From assembly GCF_022539505.1 (NCBI RefSeq), contig NC_061514.1, forward strand, positions 248,484,124-248,548,123: a stretch of 64,000 bases of DNA, given 5' to 3'. Numbering within the stretch: the stretch's first letter is position 1; each line of letters starts with the position of its first letter. The stretch is from Lolium rigidum (lineage: Eukaryota > Streptophyta > Magnoliopsida > Poales > Poaceae). Positions 1 through 11,600 of the stretch are shown in pieces. The notes under the pieces are model-generated. The model was not told where the DNA came from and did not search any database. It saw nothing but the letters and a program-made list of their open reading frames with translations. The position numbers were made by a program, and so were the translations under genes.

Positions 1-199
1 CCGCCATGTTCCGCGGGGGGTCGCGTCTGACCTCCACACGTCAAGCTCCGCCTGGCCCGCGGACGTCCTCTACGCGTGCCCGCACCCGCTCACCTTTGGC
101 CAGCTCTGGTTTCTGCACGTCTTCCCGCACGGTGCACTCCGCCATACCCCACCTCTGCAGAGGCGCGCGACCCCATCGTGGGCGAAGAAGATGACCCGA

Positions 200-1250
200 G
201 GCGGTGCTGCAAGGCGAGCGGATGGGCTGCAGCTGCATACCCTGGCCTGCGGTGCTGCAATGTGTGGGCCGCGGAGCTGCTAATGGAGGACGACATTGCT
301 TCCATGGAAGGGCGGCGGAGCTGCAAGGGTTGAGGCTACTACCGGTAGTCGACGATGCTACCAGCACGGACGGCAGTGCTGCAAGCGTTGTGGCATCGTG
401 CTACAAGCAGCACCGGTGTCGAAGCTACGGAGGGCCACCGTCCATGCTGCAAGTTGGCAGCGTGCTACAAAGGTCTCTACTCTCTAGGAGGAGCTGCATG
501 GGGCAGACGCAGCAGCTGCAAGTGCCTTACCCCATGCTACAAACCTTGCGGCGGTGCGATGACGGAGTTGCAAAGATCTTCTGCCAAAGCTGCAACTTCA
601 TTCCTTGGGAGTTGCAAAGGTATGTTGCCGAAGCTACAAGCATTGAATGATGGGGCTGCAAGCGACGAATGCCGGTGCTGCAAGCTAGCCATTGTCGGCA
701 TCGCCTTCGTGCTGCAAGGCAGCCGCCAGGCGCCGCCGCGATGCTGAAGGCAACGGTCGTCGACGCTGCCGTACTACAAGCCGGCCGCTTCGGAGCGCCG
801 CCATGGTGCCGCTATGGTTAGCGGCGATGCTGCAAATGTTCACCGATAGTGCTACCACCAGTTAGTGGCGGAGCTGCAAGAAAGCGGTGCTACCAGCTGG
901 AGTTGGAATGCTGCCGGTGGTGTGCTAGCGAAGAGTTTCACGATGCTAGAATTGTATATTTTTTTGTGAAACAAATGTTATGTTGTTCAGCTACTTTCGT
1001 ATATTTTTTTTTTTGCTACGAGGGTCTTCGGCAAGTTTTCTTTTTCATTTTCTAGACGTACCTTTTTTGCTATGAAGCAAAAGCGGGAGGTTTTTTGCTG
1101 CGACGAAGCATAGTCTGAACAAGTCTCTGGCAACTCTCCTTCTGTCTTTAGTCGAACCGTTTTTTTGCTTCAATGAAGCAAAAGCGAGAGTTTTTTTTGC
1201 TGCGATGAAGCAAAGTCTGTATTTAAGAGAAAATTGGACACGTGTCAAGC
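200..1250. repeat. Degenerate GCTGCAA / GCTACAA repeat field followed by T-rich GAAGCAAAA repeats
   Basis: From about 200 to 880 the heptamer G(C/T)T(G/A)CAA recurs roughly eighteen times at irregular 15-60 bp spacing (for example near 207, 380, 400, 445, 462, 514, 534, 654, 676, 711, 771, 828 and 871). From 960 to 1220 it gives way to T-rich sequence with repeated TTTTTTGCT and GAAGCAAAAGCG blocks about 90 bp apart. Open frames here are by-products of the repeat and resemble no protein I know. Such motif fields are common near the ends of grass DNA transposons, where transposases may bind. I cannot find both termini or a TSD, so I leave the superfamily open. Confidence 0.5.
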
Positions 1251-1866
1251 AGGGGATCCGGAGGCTGGGAAGTTTAGAGCGTCCGGAGGATTCTCAGCGG
1301 TATCCATTTGGTATCCAGGGCTCAACCCAAACAAACAAACATAGACGGAAGTTTTTGGTGTTCATTTTATGTCAGGCCGCTGTCCAAGTCCTCCGTTAAA
1401 CCTCCGGACGTTCCGTTTGGCGACGCACTAGACACTAGACTGGAATATTGCAAGGACACTATGATATGATCGTACGATGCCGAAAGACGTCACACGCTGC
1501 GTCGGACATGACCGAACTGCTGACATGGGCACCACGCTTTTGCGAGCTCTCTGAATTCACCCCGAGATTCCTTCGTCCTCACGCTCACGTGCAGGCTCAC
1601 TAGCTGAAGAATGATTGGAGTACGAAACCCAGGAGAGGAGACCTGTGATTCCTTCTAGTCAACCGCTAACTAGGAATTAGCACGCTTTATGGGTCCTTCC
1701 ACGAAATTGCGCCGCGACGGTGGCACAACTTCGTATACATCACTGGAGCACTACTTCTTGTCACCAAATGCCAATCTCCAACGCATTGCTCGCACAGCCC
1801 CCAGGTGAAAATCCGCCGCGTCCTGCTTCTGAAGCGTCGAGCACACTGGTAGTGTTAGCAGCAGCC
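1251..1866. other. Upstream region of the AAA-ATPase gene
   Basis: No gene is visible. The reading frame of the downstream ATPase stays open upstream to an ATG at 1720, but the extra 49 codons do not look like the family's N-terminus. The stretch therefore probably holds the promoter and 5' UTR. I see no convincing TATA box. Paired motifs GCGTCCGGAGG (near 1280) and CCTCCGGACG (near 1400) could be transposon terminal remnants, but I could not delimit an element. Confidence 0.35.
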
Positions 1867-3366
1867 ATGGATCAATTGCCACTCACCACCGTGGCCGGGT
1901 CGCTGGAAGGAGGCGGGAGGGTGGTGGACACGTACAAGAAGGCGCTGGCCACGGCGGCATCCGTGGCCGCGTACGCCATGCTGGCGCGCGGCATGGCCAG
2001 GGAGCTCCTCCCAGAGGAGCTGCGCGCCGCGGTGCGCTGGGGTGCCGCGTTCGTGCGCGCCCGCCTCGGCGCCGGCGACAAGGAGCGCCACACCATCGTC
2101 ATCCGCCGCCAGTTCGACACCGGCTGCTACAGCGAGAACCACCTCTTCGACGCGGCGCGCGCCTACCTGGCCACCAAGATCGACCCGCGCGCCATGGGCC
2201 GCCTCTGCCTCGCGCGCTCCCGCCACAAGGAGCCCGATGGTAGCAGCAGCTGGAGCACGCTCCTGTGCATGGACGACGGGGGCTCCACCACCGACGCCTT
2301 CGAAGGGGTCGAGTTCAGGTGGACGTCCGTAGAGACCGGCGGCGACGACGGCAAGAAGGGGAAGGGCCATCGGACCCCACGCGAGACCCTGGAGCTCAGC
2401 TTCGACGCCGAGCACACCGACACGGCGCTCGAGCGGTACGTGCCCTTCATCATGTCCACCGCGGAGCAGCTGCAGCGGCTGGATCGCGCGCTCAAGATCT
2501 TCATGAACGAGGGCCGGTCGTGGCACGGCATCAACCACCACCACCCGGCCACCTTCGACACGCTCGCCATGGACCCGGCACTGAAGCGGGCCGTCATCGA
2601 CGACCTCGACCGTTTCCTCAAGCGCAAGGAGTACTACCGCCGGATCGGCAAGGCTTGGAAGCGCGGGTACCTACTCCACGGCCCTCCTGGGACCGGAAAG
2701 TCCAGCCTCGTCGCCGCCATGGCCAACTACCTCCGCTTCAACCTCTACGACCTCGACCTCTCAGAGGTGCGCCTCAACTCGGCGCTCCAGAGGCTGCTCA
2801 TTGCCATGCCTAACAAATCCATCCTCGTCATAGAGGACATCGATTGCTGCTTCGATGCCAAGTCCAGGGAAGACCCCAAGATGCTGGTGTCCGCAGACGC
2901 CTACAATTCATCCGACTCCTCGGACGACGACGGCCACACGGGAGCTCACAAGCAGCAGAACGTAACGCTGTCCGGGCTTCTCAACTTCATCGATGGGCTA
3001 TGGTCAACCAGCGGCGAGGAACGCATTATCGTCTTCACCACCAACTACAAGGACCGCCTCGATCCGGCGCTGCTACGGCGGGGACGAATGGACATGCACA
3101 TCTACATGGGCTTCTGCTGCTGGGAGGCATTCAAGACATTGGCCCGGAACTACCACCTCGTCGACGACCACGTTCTGTTCCCGGAGATTCAAGAACTGCT
3201 TGCAGCGGTGGAGGTCACGCCGGCCGAGGTTTCCGAGATGCTGCTGCGCAGCGAGGATGCCGACGTCGCACTACGTGTTCTCACAGAGTTCCTCCACAAC
3301 AAGAGACGCAAAGCTAGAAAAGAGGAAACAGAAATCAAGAACGACGAAGTTGAGAAAGCAATGTAG
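1867..3366 (+). CDS. BCS1-like AAA-ATPase, membrane anchored (AAA-ATPase ASD/OM66-like)
   Basis: Intronless 499-residue AAA+ ATPase of the plant BCS1-like group. Family members hydrolyse ATP as oligomers and are anchored in the mitochondrial outer membrane or ER; many respond to pathogens, salicylate or stress. A hydrophobic segment lies at residues 27-43, followed by the plant AAA-associated N-terminal domain to about residue 150. Walker A GPPGTGKS is at 272-279, Walker [11 protein letters not shown] at 319-328, sensor-1 Asn at 393, and the arginine-finger motif RRGRMD at 404-409. An acidic Ser/Asp-rich insert between Walker B and sensor 1 (about 340-362) is usual in the group. The lysine-rich C-terminus is typical too. 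I chose the ATG at 1867 because the family starts just before the membrane anchor; an in-frame ATG at 1720 would add 49 atypical residues. All ATPase motifs are intact and GC content is high, so the gene looks functional. Substrate and exact membrane are not readable from sequence. Confidence 0.93.
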   Translation: MDQLPLTTVAGSLEGGGRVVDTYKKALATAASVAAYAMLARGMARELLPEELRAAVRWGAAFVRARLGAGDKERHTIVIRRQFDTGCYSENHLFDAARAYLATKIDPRAMGRLCLARSRHKEPDGSSSWSTLLCMDDGGSTTDAFEGVEFRWTSVETGGDDGKKGKGHRTPRETLELSFDAEHTDTALERYVPFIMSTAEQLQRLDRALKIFMNEGRSWHGINHHHPATFDTLAMDPALKRAVIDDLDRFLKRKEYYRRIGKAWKRGYLLHGPPGTGKSSLVAAMANYLRFNLYDLDLSEVRLNSALQRLLIAMPNKSILVIEDIDCCFDAKSREDPKMLVSADAYNSSDSSDDDGHTGAHKQQNVTLSGLLNFIDGLWSTSGEERIIVFTTNYKDRLDPALLRRGRMDMHIYMGFCCWEAFKTLARNYHLVDDHVLFPEIQELLAAVEVTPAEVSEMLLRSEDADVALRVLTEFLHNKRRKARKEETEIKNDEVEKAM

Positions 3367-5682
3367 TGCCCTGTACTCCCCTTTAACTGAGCGTTTTATG
3401 TGAGGAATAGAGTGATCTAGTAGGTTTATGTTCACATGTCATCTATGTCGGGAATAATCATCCATCTATGTCCACTAGACAAGATGCTTCGTTACATGTT
3501 TTGAAGCATTTCTCAACGTCTTGTCTATTAGCACGCTATCTAAGCGAGTAAATAGCAGATCACACCACTTGTTGGTGTCTTTTTTTTTTTTGCGTAGATA
3601 CACAACATGGTTTGTTTTTGCAAGGAACGCCACACTTTGTTATAATTATTTGCATAGTACTCATAATCAGTAATTAATAAAAATGATAGCCAGTTAGTTA
3701 GTTCCGTTGTCAGCGGTAGTTCCTCTCCATTGTCTCGTCCCTACCAGGAGGAGGCGTCCATCCTGGAGACAGACGGTTGCACGCCATCGAGAAATCCGCA
3801 CAACCTGCAATGCGAGGAAGTTCATCGGTCCCAGCCAGAATACCCTCGGCTTCCTCATGTGTGCGGGTTCACCGCCGCTAACATCAATGTTTAAAATTGG
3901 AAAAGGTTTAAATTTTGATAAAAATTTCAAATTTTTGAAAAAGTTTAGATTTTAAAAATGTTAAGATTACGAAAAATATTCAAATTTTGAAAATTTATAA
4001 ATAAAAAGTTATTTAAAAAATCAGAATTGCAAAGTTCCAAATTTTAAATTTATTCAGATTAAAAAATGTTCATAGTGTAATTTTTGTTCAGACCCGGTCA
4101 CCCGCCGCCATCCCTAGCTATATGCCGACCAGGTCGGCGCCTGCACCGTGCCGCACACCCCCACGTGCGTTCTGGGCTGGCCTGGTTAGGCATTTTTCCT
4201 GTTCTTTCTCTTTTTCCCTTTCTTTTTTCTTTCCATTTTTGAAAGATTTTCAAATAGATTTTGAATGATTTTCGAACAGATTTTGAATGATTTTCAAATT
4301 TCAAACAAAATTTGAATTTTTAATGATTTTCAAGTTCTGAAAAAATTTGAAATTGTACATTTCTAAAACCTATATACAGAAAATTTTGAAAACATAAAAA
4401 GAAATAGAAAAACGTTAGTTAAAAAAAACTATAAACAAAAAAAAAGTCGTTTACCTAATGGGCTGCGGCCTAATTAACAACCGCCGGGTCGGAGGGACGT
4501 GCGGCACCCCGGGATATAGCAGCCCCCCCCCCCCCCTCTAAAGGTGCGGTACTTGAGCGCCCGTCCAAACTGACGATGCGTCATAGCATAGAGAGGAATT
4601 GCCACGATGGGTCACTGACAGTAAGCCCGGCTAACTAATTGGCCACAAACTGCTTAATTAGTTTTAAGTGTTATATGCAAACAATTATTGCAAAATGTTG
4701 TGTTCCTTGCAACAATAAACCAATGTTGTGGTTCTTTGCAAAAAAAAAAGAGACACCAACAAGTGGTGGGATCTGCTATTTCCTCTATCTAAGCCAACAG
4801 GTATAACTTCCGTGTCACTCCCGAGGGAGCGGCCCCAGAGGAACCCTAGCATCGCCACTTGGCGTCTCGTCGGCACTTACCCTCGCTGTTGGCACTCGCC
4901 ACGGCGACCATGGGGCTTGTCCCTAATAGAGGGCATATCTTGTAGCATGCCTTATGCTCAAGTTATTTAAAAAATCTACAATAATTATTTACCTCACTCT
5001 ACTACTGCCAAAATTGTCAGATGGCAGCTTACAAAAAGTAATGATATGGATTGATCTTGTTTTTACTCCTTTCAGGTTGATTTATTTGGGATATCCTAGA
5101 TTTCGTGGTGTTATTGTATATGTTAAAACTTTGTGTATGGTCCAGGCCGCTGCATTCCTTTCCATTATACAGAAGTATCTCCTATTTTTTACTTTCACTG
5201 GTTATGTAAGAATATACGAAACTACATTATACTTGCAAGAGAACAGTTTGAACTTATTTAGGAGCAGTTTTCATTGCTATGATGCACCGTTTGCACCATT
5301 GAGTTAATCATTCCTTATTTCACATGCCATATTTGCTAAATTTCTACAAGTTCAATATTGAATTATTCTTAATGAGCTGTTAGTGATGTAATGGTGTTTC
5401 TTTCATCCTAAACCCGAGCAACATGACTCTGCTGAGAATTCCTATTTCACATGCCCGACTTTTAGTGTGATCTAGGCATGTTGCGTGCACTGTGGTGGGT
5501 GTGTGGTATACGGATACCGTCTTTGATAAACAACTTGGGCCTCAGTCATGCGTTGTTCGTCTGCTGTAGGTACACCCATCTCATATTCCATCTTAGTCTT
5601 ATTTTACAATGAAAATCATGGTTAGGAGATGCAGCAAGATATAAGATAAACGTTACTGACAACTCTTTGAAAGATGGCTTAC
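3367..5682. other. Gene-free stretch: 3' flank of the ATPase, AT-rich low complexity, poly-C run
   Basis: 3367 to about 3700 is the probable 3' UTR and flank of the ATPase gene, with a T run near 3582. From about 3890 to 4450 the sequence is built of short AAATTTTGAAAA-type strings on both strands, typical of decayed intergenic DNA. A run of 14 C lies at 4523-4536. 4800-4950 is a GC-richer island without a convincing frame. 4954-5307 is open for 117 codons, but its composition is AT-driven and matches nothing I recognise. Confidence 0.4.
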
Positions 5683-6824
5683 AATTCAATCCTTTGTCGG
5701 GCTGGAGAAGCCGTTATGTCGGCTCAAGTGGCACTCTTTGAACATATCCATAGGACTAAGTTCTTTGCCGTTGTATTTGTCCTTCTGAAAAAAAACATAA
5801 ATAGATGATCAGCTTAAAGGTTTCAAGTGTACATAAAATCTACAGTTTCCGCTAGCGACCATGTGCACTGTAGTTACCATAGCTGGAATTCAATTCAACT
5901 GACGTTAATCTTTAAATGACGTTATTGTGAAATAAATAAAATGCAATCCATCCTAAAAAAAACAGGCAACATCATCTAGCACGTGTGTTGAGCGCAACAA
6001 CAAACTTATATAACCAACAAACTTGAAATACTTATCACAACACAGTTTTATGTTGTGCCAGTTCGTGACTTACCACGTTTTCCAAATGCGCGACATAGCT
6101 GCGTGATCCGGTTGCCGGATGGATCAGGACCTTAGCACGGTTGAATTTGTTTTTCTCACTGATTTCCTGCTGGATGGTAGAATTAGTAACGGTACTCATA
6201 GTCAAGCTTCATGCACAGGAAAATGCAGTCATAAGTTAGAATTGAGGAAAGGGCTAGTCAATTCAGTTAACAAGTTCATCTACCATAAGCATGTAATGTA
6301 CCAGCTTCGATTTGTATAAAATAACTGACCTTCATCTTGGGATCCATCCAGTGCTGCATAAGCTCATTCCACTCAACGTTGTTCATCAAACTGACAGGAC
6401 TTTCTTTCGGTACATCGCAGAGAAGACGGATATTAAAGTGCTTTCTTTTAAAGACGTGTCGTTGGTGCTTAACACCTATCTGAAGATACCTCTTGCACGC
6501 TGTTTTTACTGGTGAAGCATTTATATCCATATCAAACCTAACCTAGTGGCATGGAAGAACATGCATAAGAATGGAAATCTCTAAATCAACAACATTATAT
6601 AAATATTGCAAAGGGGTAAAACGCCTAGGATGGACTTACGGAAACCATGTGGTAATAGTCAGAGAGGAGCCTACTATCCCCCTTATATTTCGTTCAGTGA
6701 GAGCGCACATGCACATGGTTCTTGACTGCATTGTGGCATTCAGCTGCAAACTTTGCAGCGACAAAAGTTGACACTGGCCTCATCATACCTTTTTGAATGA
6801 CAACTTCCAGTTTGCCAGCCACCA
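5683..6824 (-). pseudogene. Broken plant En/Spm (Ptta-type) transposase gene, four recognisable exons
   Basis: Read on the minus strand, four exon-like segments keep the order and spacing of the plant transposase (Ptta/En/Spm) family: 6824-6640, 6542-6330, about 6169-6074, and 5784-5683. Donors (GTAAGTCC at 6639, GTCAGT at 6329, GTAAGTC at 6073, GTAAGCC at 5682) and acceptors (TGTAG, CACTAG, ATCCAG, TTTCAG) border them. Signature strings are VPKESPVSLMNNVEWNEL, then SEKNKFNRAKV and TGSRSYVAHLE in exon 3, then LSPMDMFKECH in exon 4. Exon 1 has a TGA where the family has Trp (near 6692), and exon 4 ends in a TGA, so it cannot make a full protein. A GC-rich frame at 8502-8227 (minus), ending at a GT donor-like site, could be an upstream exon, but the link is weak. 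CACTA-type termini were not found, so the transposon boundaries are unknown. Confidence 0.72.
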
Positions 6825-8679
6825 CTACACATGTAAACAATTAATGAGGTAACAATAATGGTACTACAAACAGAATACGAAATAAATAGACTAAATACAC
6901 TAAGCATGCATGCCTTTATCCCCATTACTATTCAGGGTTGTCTCCTCATGGTTACCATCCATCCAGTGACTGACTATGTCAAAAAAATATGCCCAGTAGC
7001 ATCATTACATGTGTTCAAGGGAAGCAACCTGAGTGTGACATCATGCAACAGAAGGTAACATAAATGGACATAAGAACTTAACAGTACAACATGCTAAATG
7101 CAGTAAGAACTTGATTGTACATCTTACTTTCAGCGAGAGAAGGGTTTAGACGAAGGGATCTTCTAGCTAATGGAGTACTGATAATCCTGAGTTGCAGCTT
7201 AGAAGGATGTGATCATCACATCAAGTCATGAATGTTGTTGGCTTGATTTTTACATATGTTTAACCAGAATTATTTGTGACACTGTCATGAGGCAGAATCA
7301 GAAATATAATTAGTTGCTCTTCTGAAATTATGTATTAAGTTTTGGAGTAATTTCCCTAGACTTCGTAGAACTATTTACTCCCCTGGAAATATTTAAACTA
7401 TAGATTGGCATAGCTATTTAAAAAATCCATTCAGTGCGTAACAATTAGAGGAATTGCTCTTGTTTTTTGGCTAGCTGACGTTTCATTTCCACTAACAAAA
7501 TGCAAAATTCTCTGAATAAACAGGACTTGCAATTTTTTGTAACTTCAATATTGCTATCAGTTTTTCAGAAAGATGAAAATGTCCAAATTTTTGTACACCA
7601 TATCTACTATTTCTTCAAATATGGACGGGCGCAGCAACGCGTATTTTTATGATCTAGTTCATTGAGAAGACCCAAGACCTGAAACAAGTGGCAGCTAGAA
7701 AAGTTAAGGCACATGATGTTATTGTTTCTGCTTGAGAGCCTGAAGCAAAATGGAATGGAGAAACAAATAAATTTCTTTTGAGAAAAGGTCAGAACTATAT
7801 TAATTGTGTAGGAAGTATTGCACAGAATTAAGAACTTGATCTGCTTTGCTCATAAGAAACTTGGCCATGCCCATCATCCATTTCTCACATTACGTATCAG
7901 TGAATGTATACGACAAAATTATTTTCAAGAATACTATATGACAAAATTATCTTCCAAACTAATTATTTCGTTCTGATAGTAAACAAGAAAAATAGATGTG
8001 CACATGAACGGAAACAAGATACAATTATGAATTTGGTGAAATCACTTATAGGTGTTGCTCTCCTTCTAGTAAGACAGGATCTTACTACTACTAGTTCCAA
8101 CAGTAGCTCCCACAACTTTAGTGTCTCTCGCTGAGGCGCTCATGTGTGTCTTTGCCCAAGTTTAGAACCTTGAACGAAACATGAAAGATACTGAGGAGCC
8201 ATCTAATTCGAACAAACAAATGATTACCTAATCCCAGCTGAATTTCCTGGTGCTGCAGATCCGGTCGAAAAGCTCTTCATCAGAGCCCCGGCGGTCGGAT
8301 CCATCACTCGTCGGTGGTGAAGCTGATGTTGGAGGGATGGTGAGTTGTAGGGGGGCTTCAACGCAGCAGGTCCGACGACCTCGAACCTGGACGTGGCACC
8401 GACGACCTCTCGGATACATGGGCAGAAGCTTCGCCATACGGGAGCCTCATCGTACGATACGCCGTCGGCGGCAAGCAGCCCAGTGCCACCCTGATCGAGC
8501 ATGCACCAGACCGTGGAAAGGATGTAATATCACAGAACATAGGATCAACGAAGGGTAGATTTAGAAATGGGATGTGCATTTCATCGTAAAACTGGGAAAA
8601 AAATTGTGCTTTATTGCATAAAAACCTAAGAGGGATCGAGGTTTCTCTCTCGTTGCTATTAGGGTTGGAGCAATTTGAG
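6825..8679. other. Gene-free stretch with a possible minus-strand first exon at 8227-8502
   Basis: AT-rich sequence without a convincing gene. The one GC-rich patch (8227-8580) has a minus-strand frame containing MDPTAGALMKS and ending in TTAG followed by GTAATC, a plausible splice donor. It could be a 5' exon of the En/Spm transposase remnant downstream on the same strand, or a captured gene fragment. The rest shows only short accidental frames. Confidence 0.25.
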
Positions 8680-11600
8680 TGCTATGAATTTGATCTCTTT
8701 TGAAATTTAGAGTTTTGGGAGATCATTTTATTTGGCATTTCAAATTGATTTCAAAACAAAGAAGTGATAAGTAAACAATATATAAATGAATTATGAATTC
8801 ATAATTCAACAATCACATCACATATAAACAAATAATGAATAAGTGAATATTAAATTTACACAAAAGCTCATAAGTAAAACCTTGAGCTTTATTGATCATA
8901 CACACAAATTACATGTCTTTACAATATTCATTATATATGAATGGACAGAATGATAAATAAAATAAAATTACAAGTATTGCATCATATAAAAAAATCCTAA
9001 ACTACTAGTCTTGAATTCTTTGTCGCTGAATCAGTTTGAGCTTGAAACCTGCAAATGAAATAGAAACTAGCCAGGGGGTTAAAATGCAAGTGTCAATGAC
9101 ACTTGCCAATGTCCAAAACCTTGCTAGAAGCAAGATAGGCACTAGCAGACCAGAAGTTTGAGAAATGATGAGCTCAAGTTTCAATTCCAAGCGCGCACAC
9201 ACACAGCTCACAAGCTGTTGTGCATGCTCAACAGCAAGACAACCATGGCATAGTCACCCAAAGTGCACAGGTTGTGTGTCAAGGCCAGGGAGAACCATCG
9301 GGAAGTATAAATGGACAGAACCAACTGAAATAGTCAACCTAGTCGACCAGATAGGCATGAAACCATAGCTAGAAGTGAACAGTAGCAAGTTCATCTCCGT
9401 TCTTGCTCAAGAACACCAAAACCAACCCTAGAAATCATCCAGTCATCCAAACTAACCAACCAAAACCAGCCAGAGGCATGGGAACATGAGCAAGATCATC
9501 CAGGAGCTAGGAGGAGAAGGACAAGTGATCAAAACCATCAAGCAAAAGCTCAACAGCAACCAAATATGACCATCTAGGAGCTGGAGCAAGGTATAATTGA
9601 TACCTAGAGTGGATCCAATGGATCCAATCCATCTCTTAGCATGACACAAAGCATAAGCATGAGCAGATGCTCATAAGGGGTTAACATCACTTGGTTTTGA
9701 CCAAGGATTACTGGTAGAAATAGAGCAACTAGATCCAAATACCATCCAGATACTATTCTTGTGCAAACAGACAAGTATATATGCACAGATAGCAACTAGT
9801 AGAGTAATATATAGATACTAGAAGCTACAGAGACCACCTAGAAATTCCTAGCCAAATAAACCATCAGATTATGCATAGTTTCTTCACAGGCAAATACAGT
9901 GACATTCATATGAATTATGATACCCTACTGTGGAAGCAAAGATGAGTTTAGCCAACAAGAAATGATCCAACAGTGAGAGCAACCCAAACAGTAGCAAGGA
10001 TAATGTGGTCACATCAACCACAAGCCATCCAGTAAACCAAATTCATAAGTCATCATTATCCAGAAATGGATTCAGACTTTATTTATCTTCCAGTTGTCAT
10101 TGGAGATATCATTTCATACAAATCCATGCATATAATCAACACTGCATAAGCAGTTCATATATAAATATTAAATAATTCACCAAGGCATGAATACAAGATA
10201 ATCCATCAATTGACAAGCAATAGCATCACTGAGAGGCAACCAGTAGCATGACCAATTGCATCCTAGCCATTGAATCTTCAATGTGCTATGGACAACAACA
10301 GCAGCTCACTAACACATGAGCAGCAGCTAGATCAAGACTAAACCATGGCAGTAGCTAGGGCAAGCATACAAACCATTCAAGAATAGAACCTGTAACCTAG
10401 CCACTAGCATGCATTGATCCAAATGGACCAATTATATCATATACAAGGAACAGGAGAGCACCACTGGCATCACAAGTGTCAGCAATGCTAGCCCCTGTCA
10501 ACAGCAAAGGCCACCAGTAAGCATTTGAGTAGCACATGTGCATAAACAAATAGGATAGGACTAACACAAGAACCAGTAAGCATTTGAGCAGCACCAGAGC
10601 ATGAACAGGCACAATAGGCCTAGCTAAATCGACCAGTAGGAATCAAGCAAGCATCAGCATAGCACCAGTTAGCATAGATAAGAAAGAGCATGGCTGCAGT
10701 AGGCTTATGCAGGGCATCAAGGGAGCATAGCAAGCGCAACAGCAGCAACAACACAAGCATAGGATGATTCAGTAGGCAGAGCTCGAGCAGATGGAAGAGA
10801 TGGAGTAGAGAGTGAGGTAGGAGGTGAAGCAGAGTTACTTGGCGATGTCCATGGCGGCACGGTGGCACAGGCTAGCCACAGCGGCGCCAAACCGCTGCCA
10901 GGTCGGTGCCAGCCATACACCACCGCCGTAGGAGGCGGCGAACACACGAGCGTGTCCAGGAGGCGCAGATCGACGGAGTTCATCGACGAACTCGTCAACG
11001 CCTGGCACGGGCAAGCTTGCGCATGGCCAGAGAAGAGGGGAAAACCAAATCGACGTGGACATAAGGGAGCACCATCGCGCGCTACGTCGAATGCGACCAG
11101 TGGCGAGCCCTAGGACCGCCGGAGACGGCCGAAGAGTGGCGGCGACCGTGGCGGCGACGCCATCGCCACGGGATCACCCATGCGATTAGGGTTAGGGTTC
11201 GCGAGTGAGAGAGAGAGGGGAGTGGCCGGTGGGCCGACCAACCGACCTAGGCTGGTCTTGTTCAACCAGTTGGTTTACCTGGTGGGCCCAAGGGCATTTT
11301 AGTCATTTCAGAAAATTAAATAACCCTTGAACTTTGTAAAATTCCAAATAATTATGAATACCTCTTAAAATTCAAGAAAAACTGGATTAATAATTAAAAA
11401 TAGTTCTTAACTAGAATAAAATAAGAAATGAAATGAACAACACAAGTTAAAATTTTGAATTTTTTGAATTTAATTATGAACTTGGAATTTGAAATTTGCA
11501 ATTTTCCTTTGATATAAAAATCAAGGAAAATTCCAAATGAATTTAAATATTTGTTTATCAAATATTTTCAAAATAAATATTCTGTTATTCCAAGTCTTTT

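Noticed and set aside
1855..2544. 229-codon open frame on the minus strand opposite the ATPase
   Set aside because: Shadow of the GC-rich ATPase coding strand. It has no domain, and the plus frame has all AAA motifs.
4954..5307. 117-codon plus-strand frame
   Set aside because: AT-driven composition, no recognisable motif, no gene context.
7600..7680. GGACGGGCGCAGCAACGCG string as a transposon terminus
   Set aside because: Similar strings occur in grass MITEs, but no inverted partner or TSD was found nearby.
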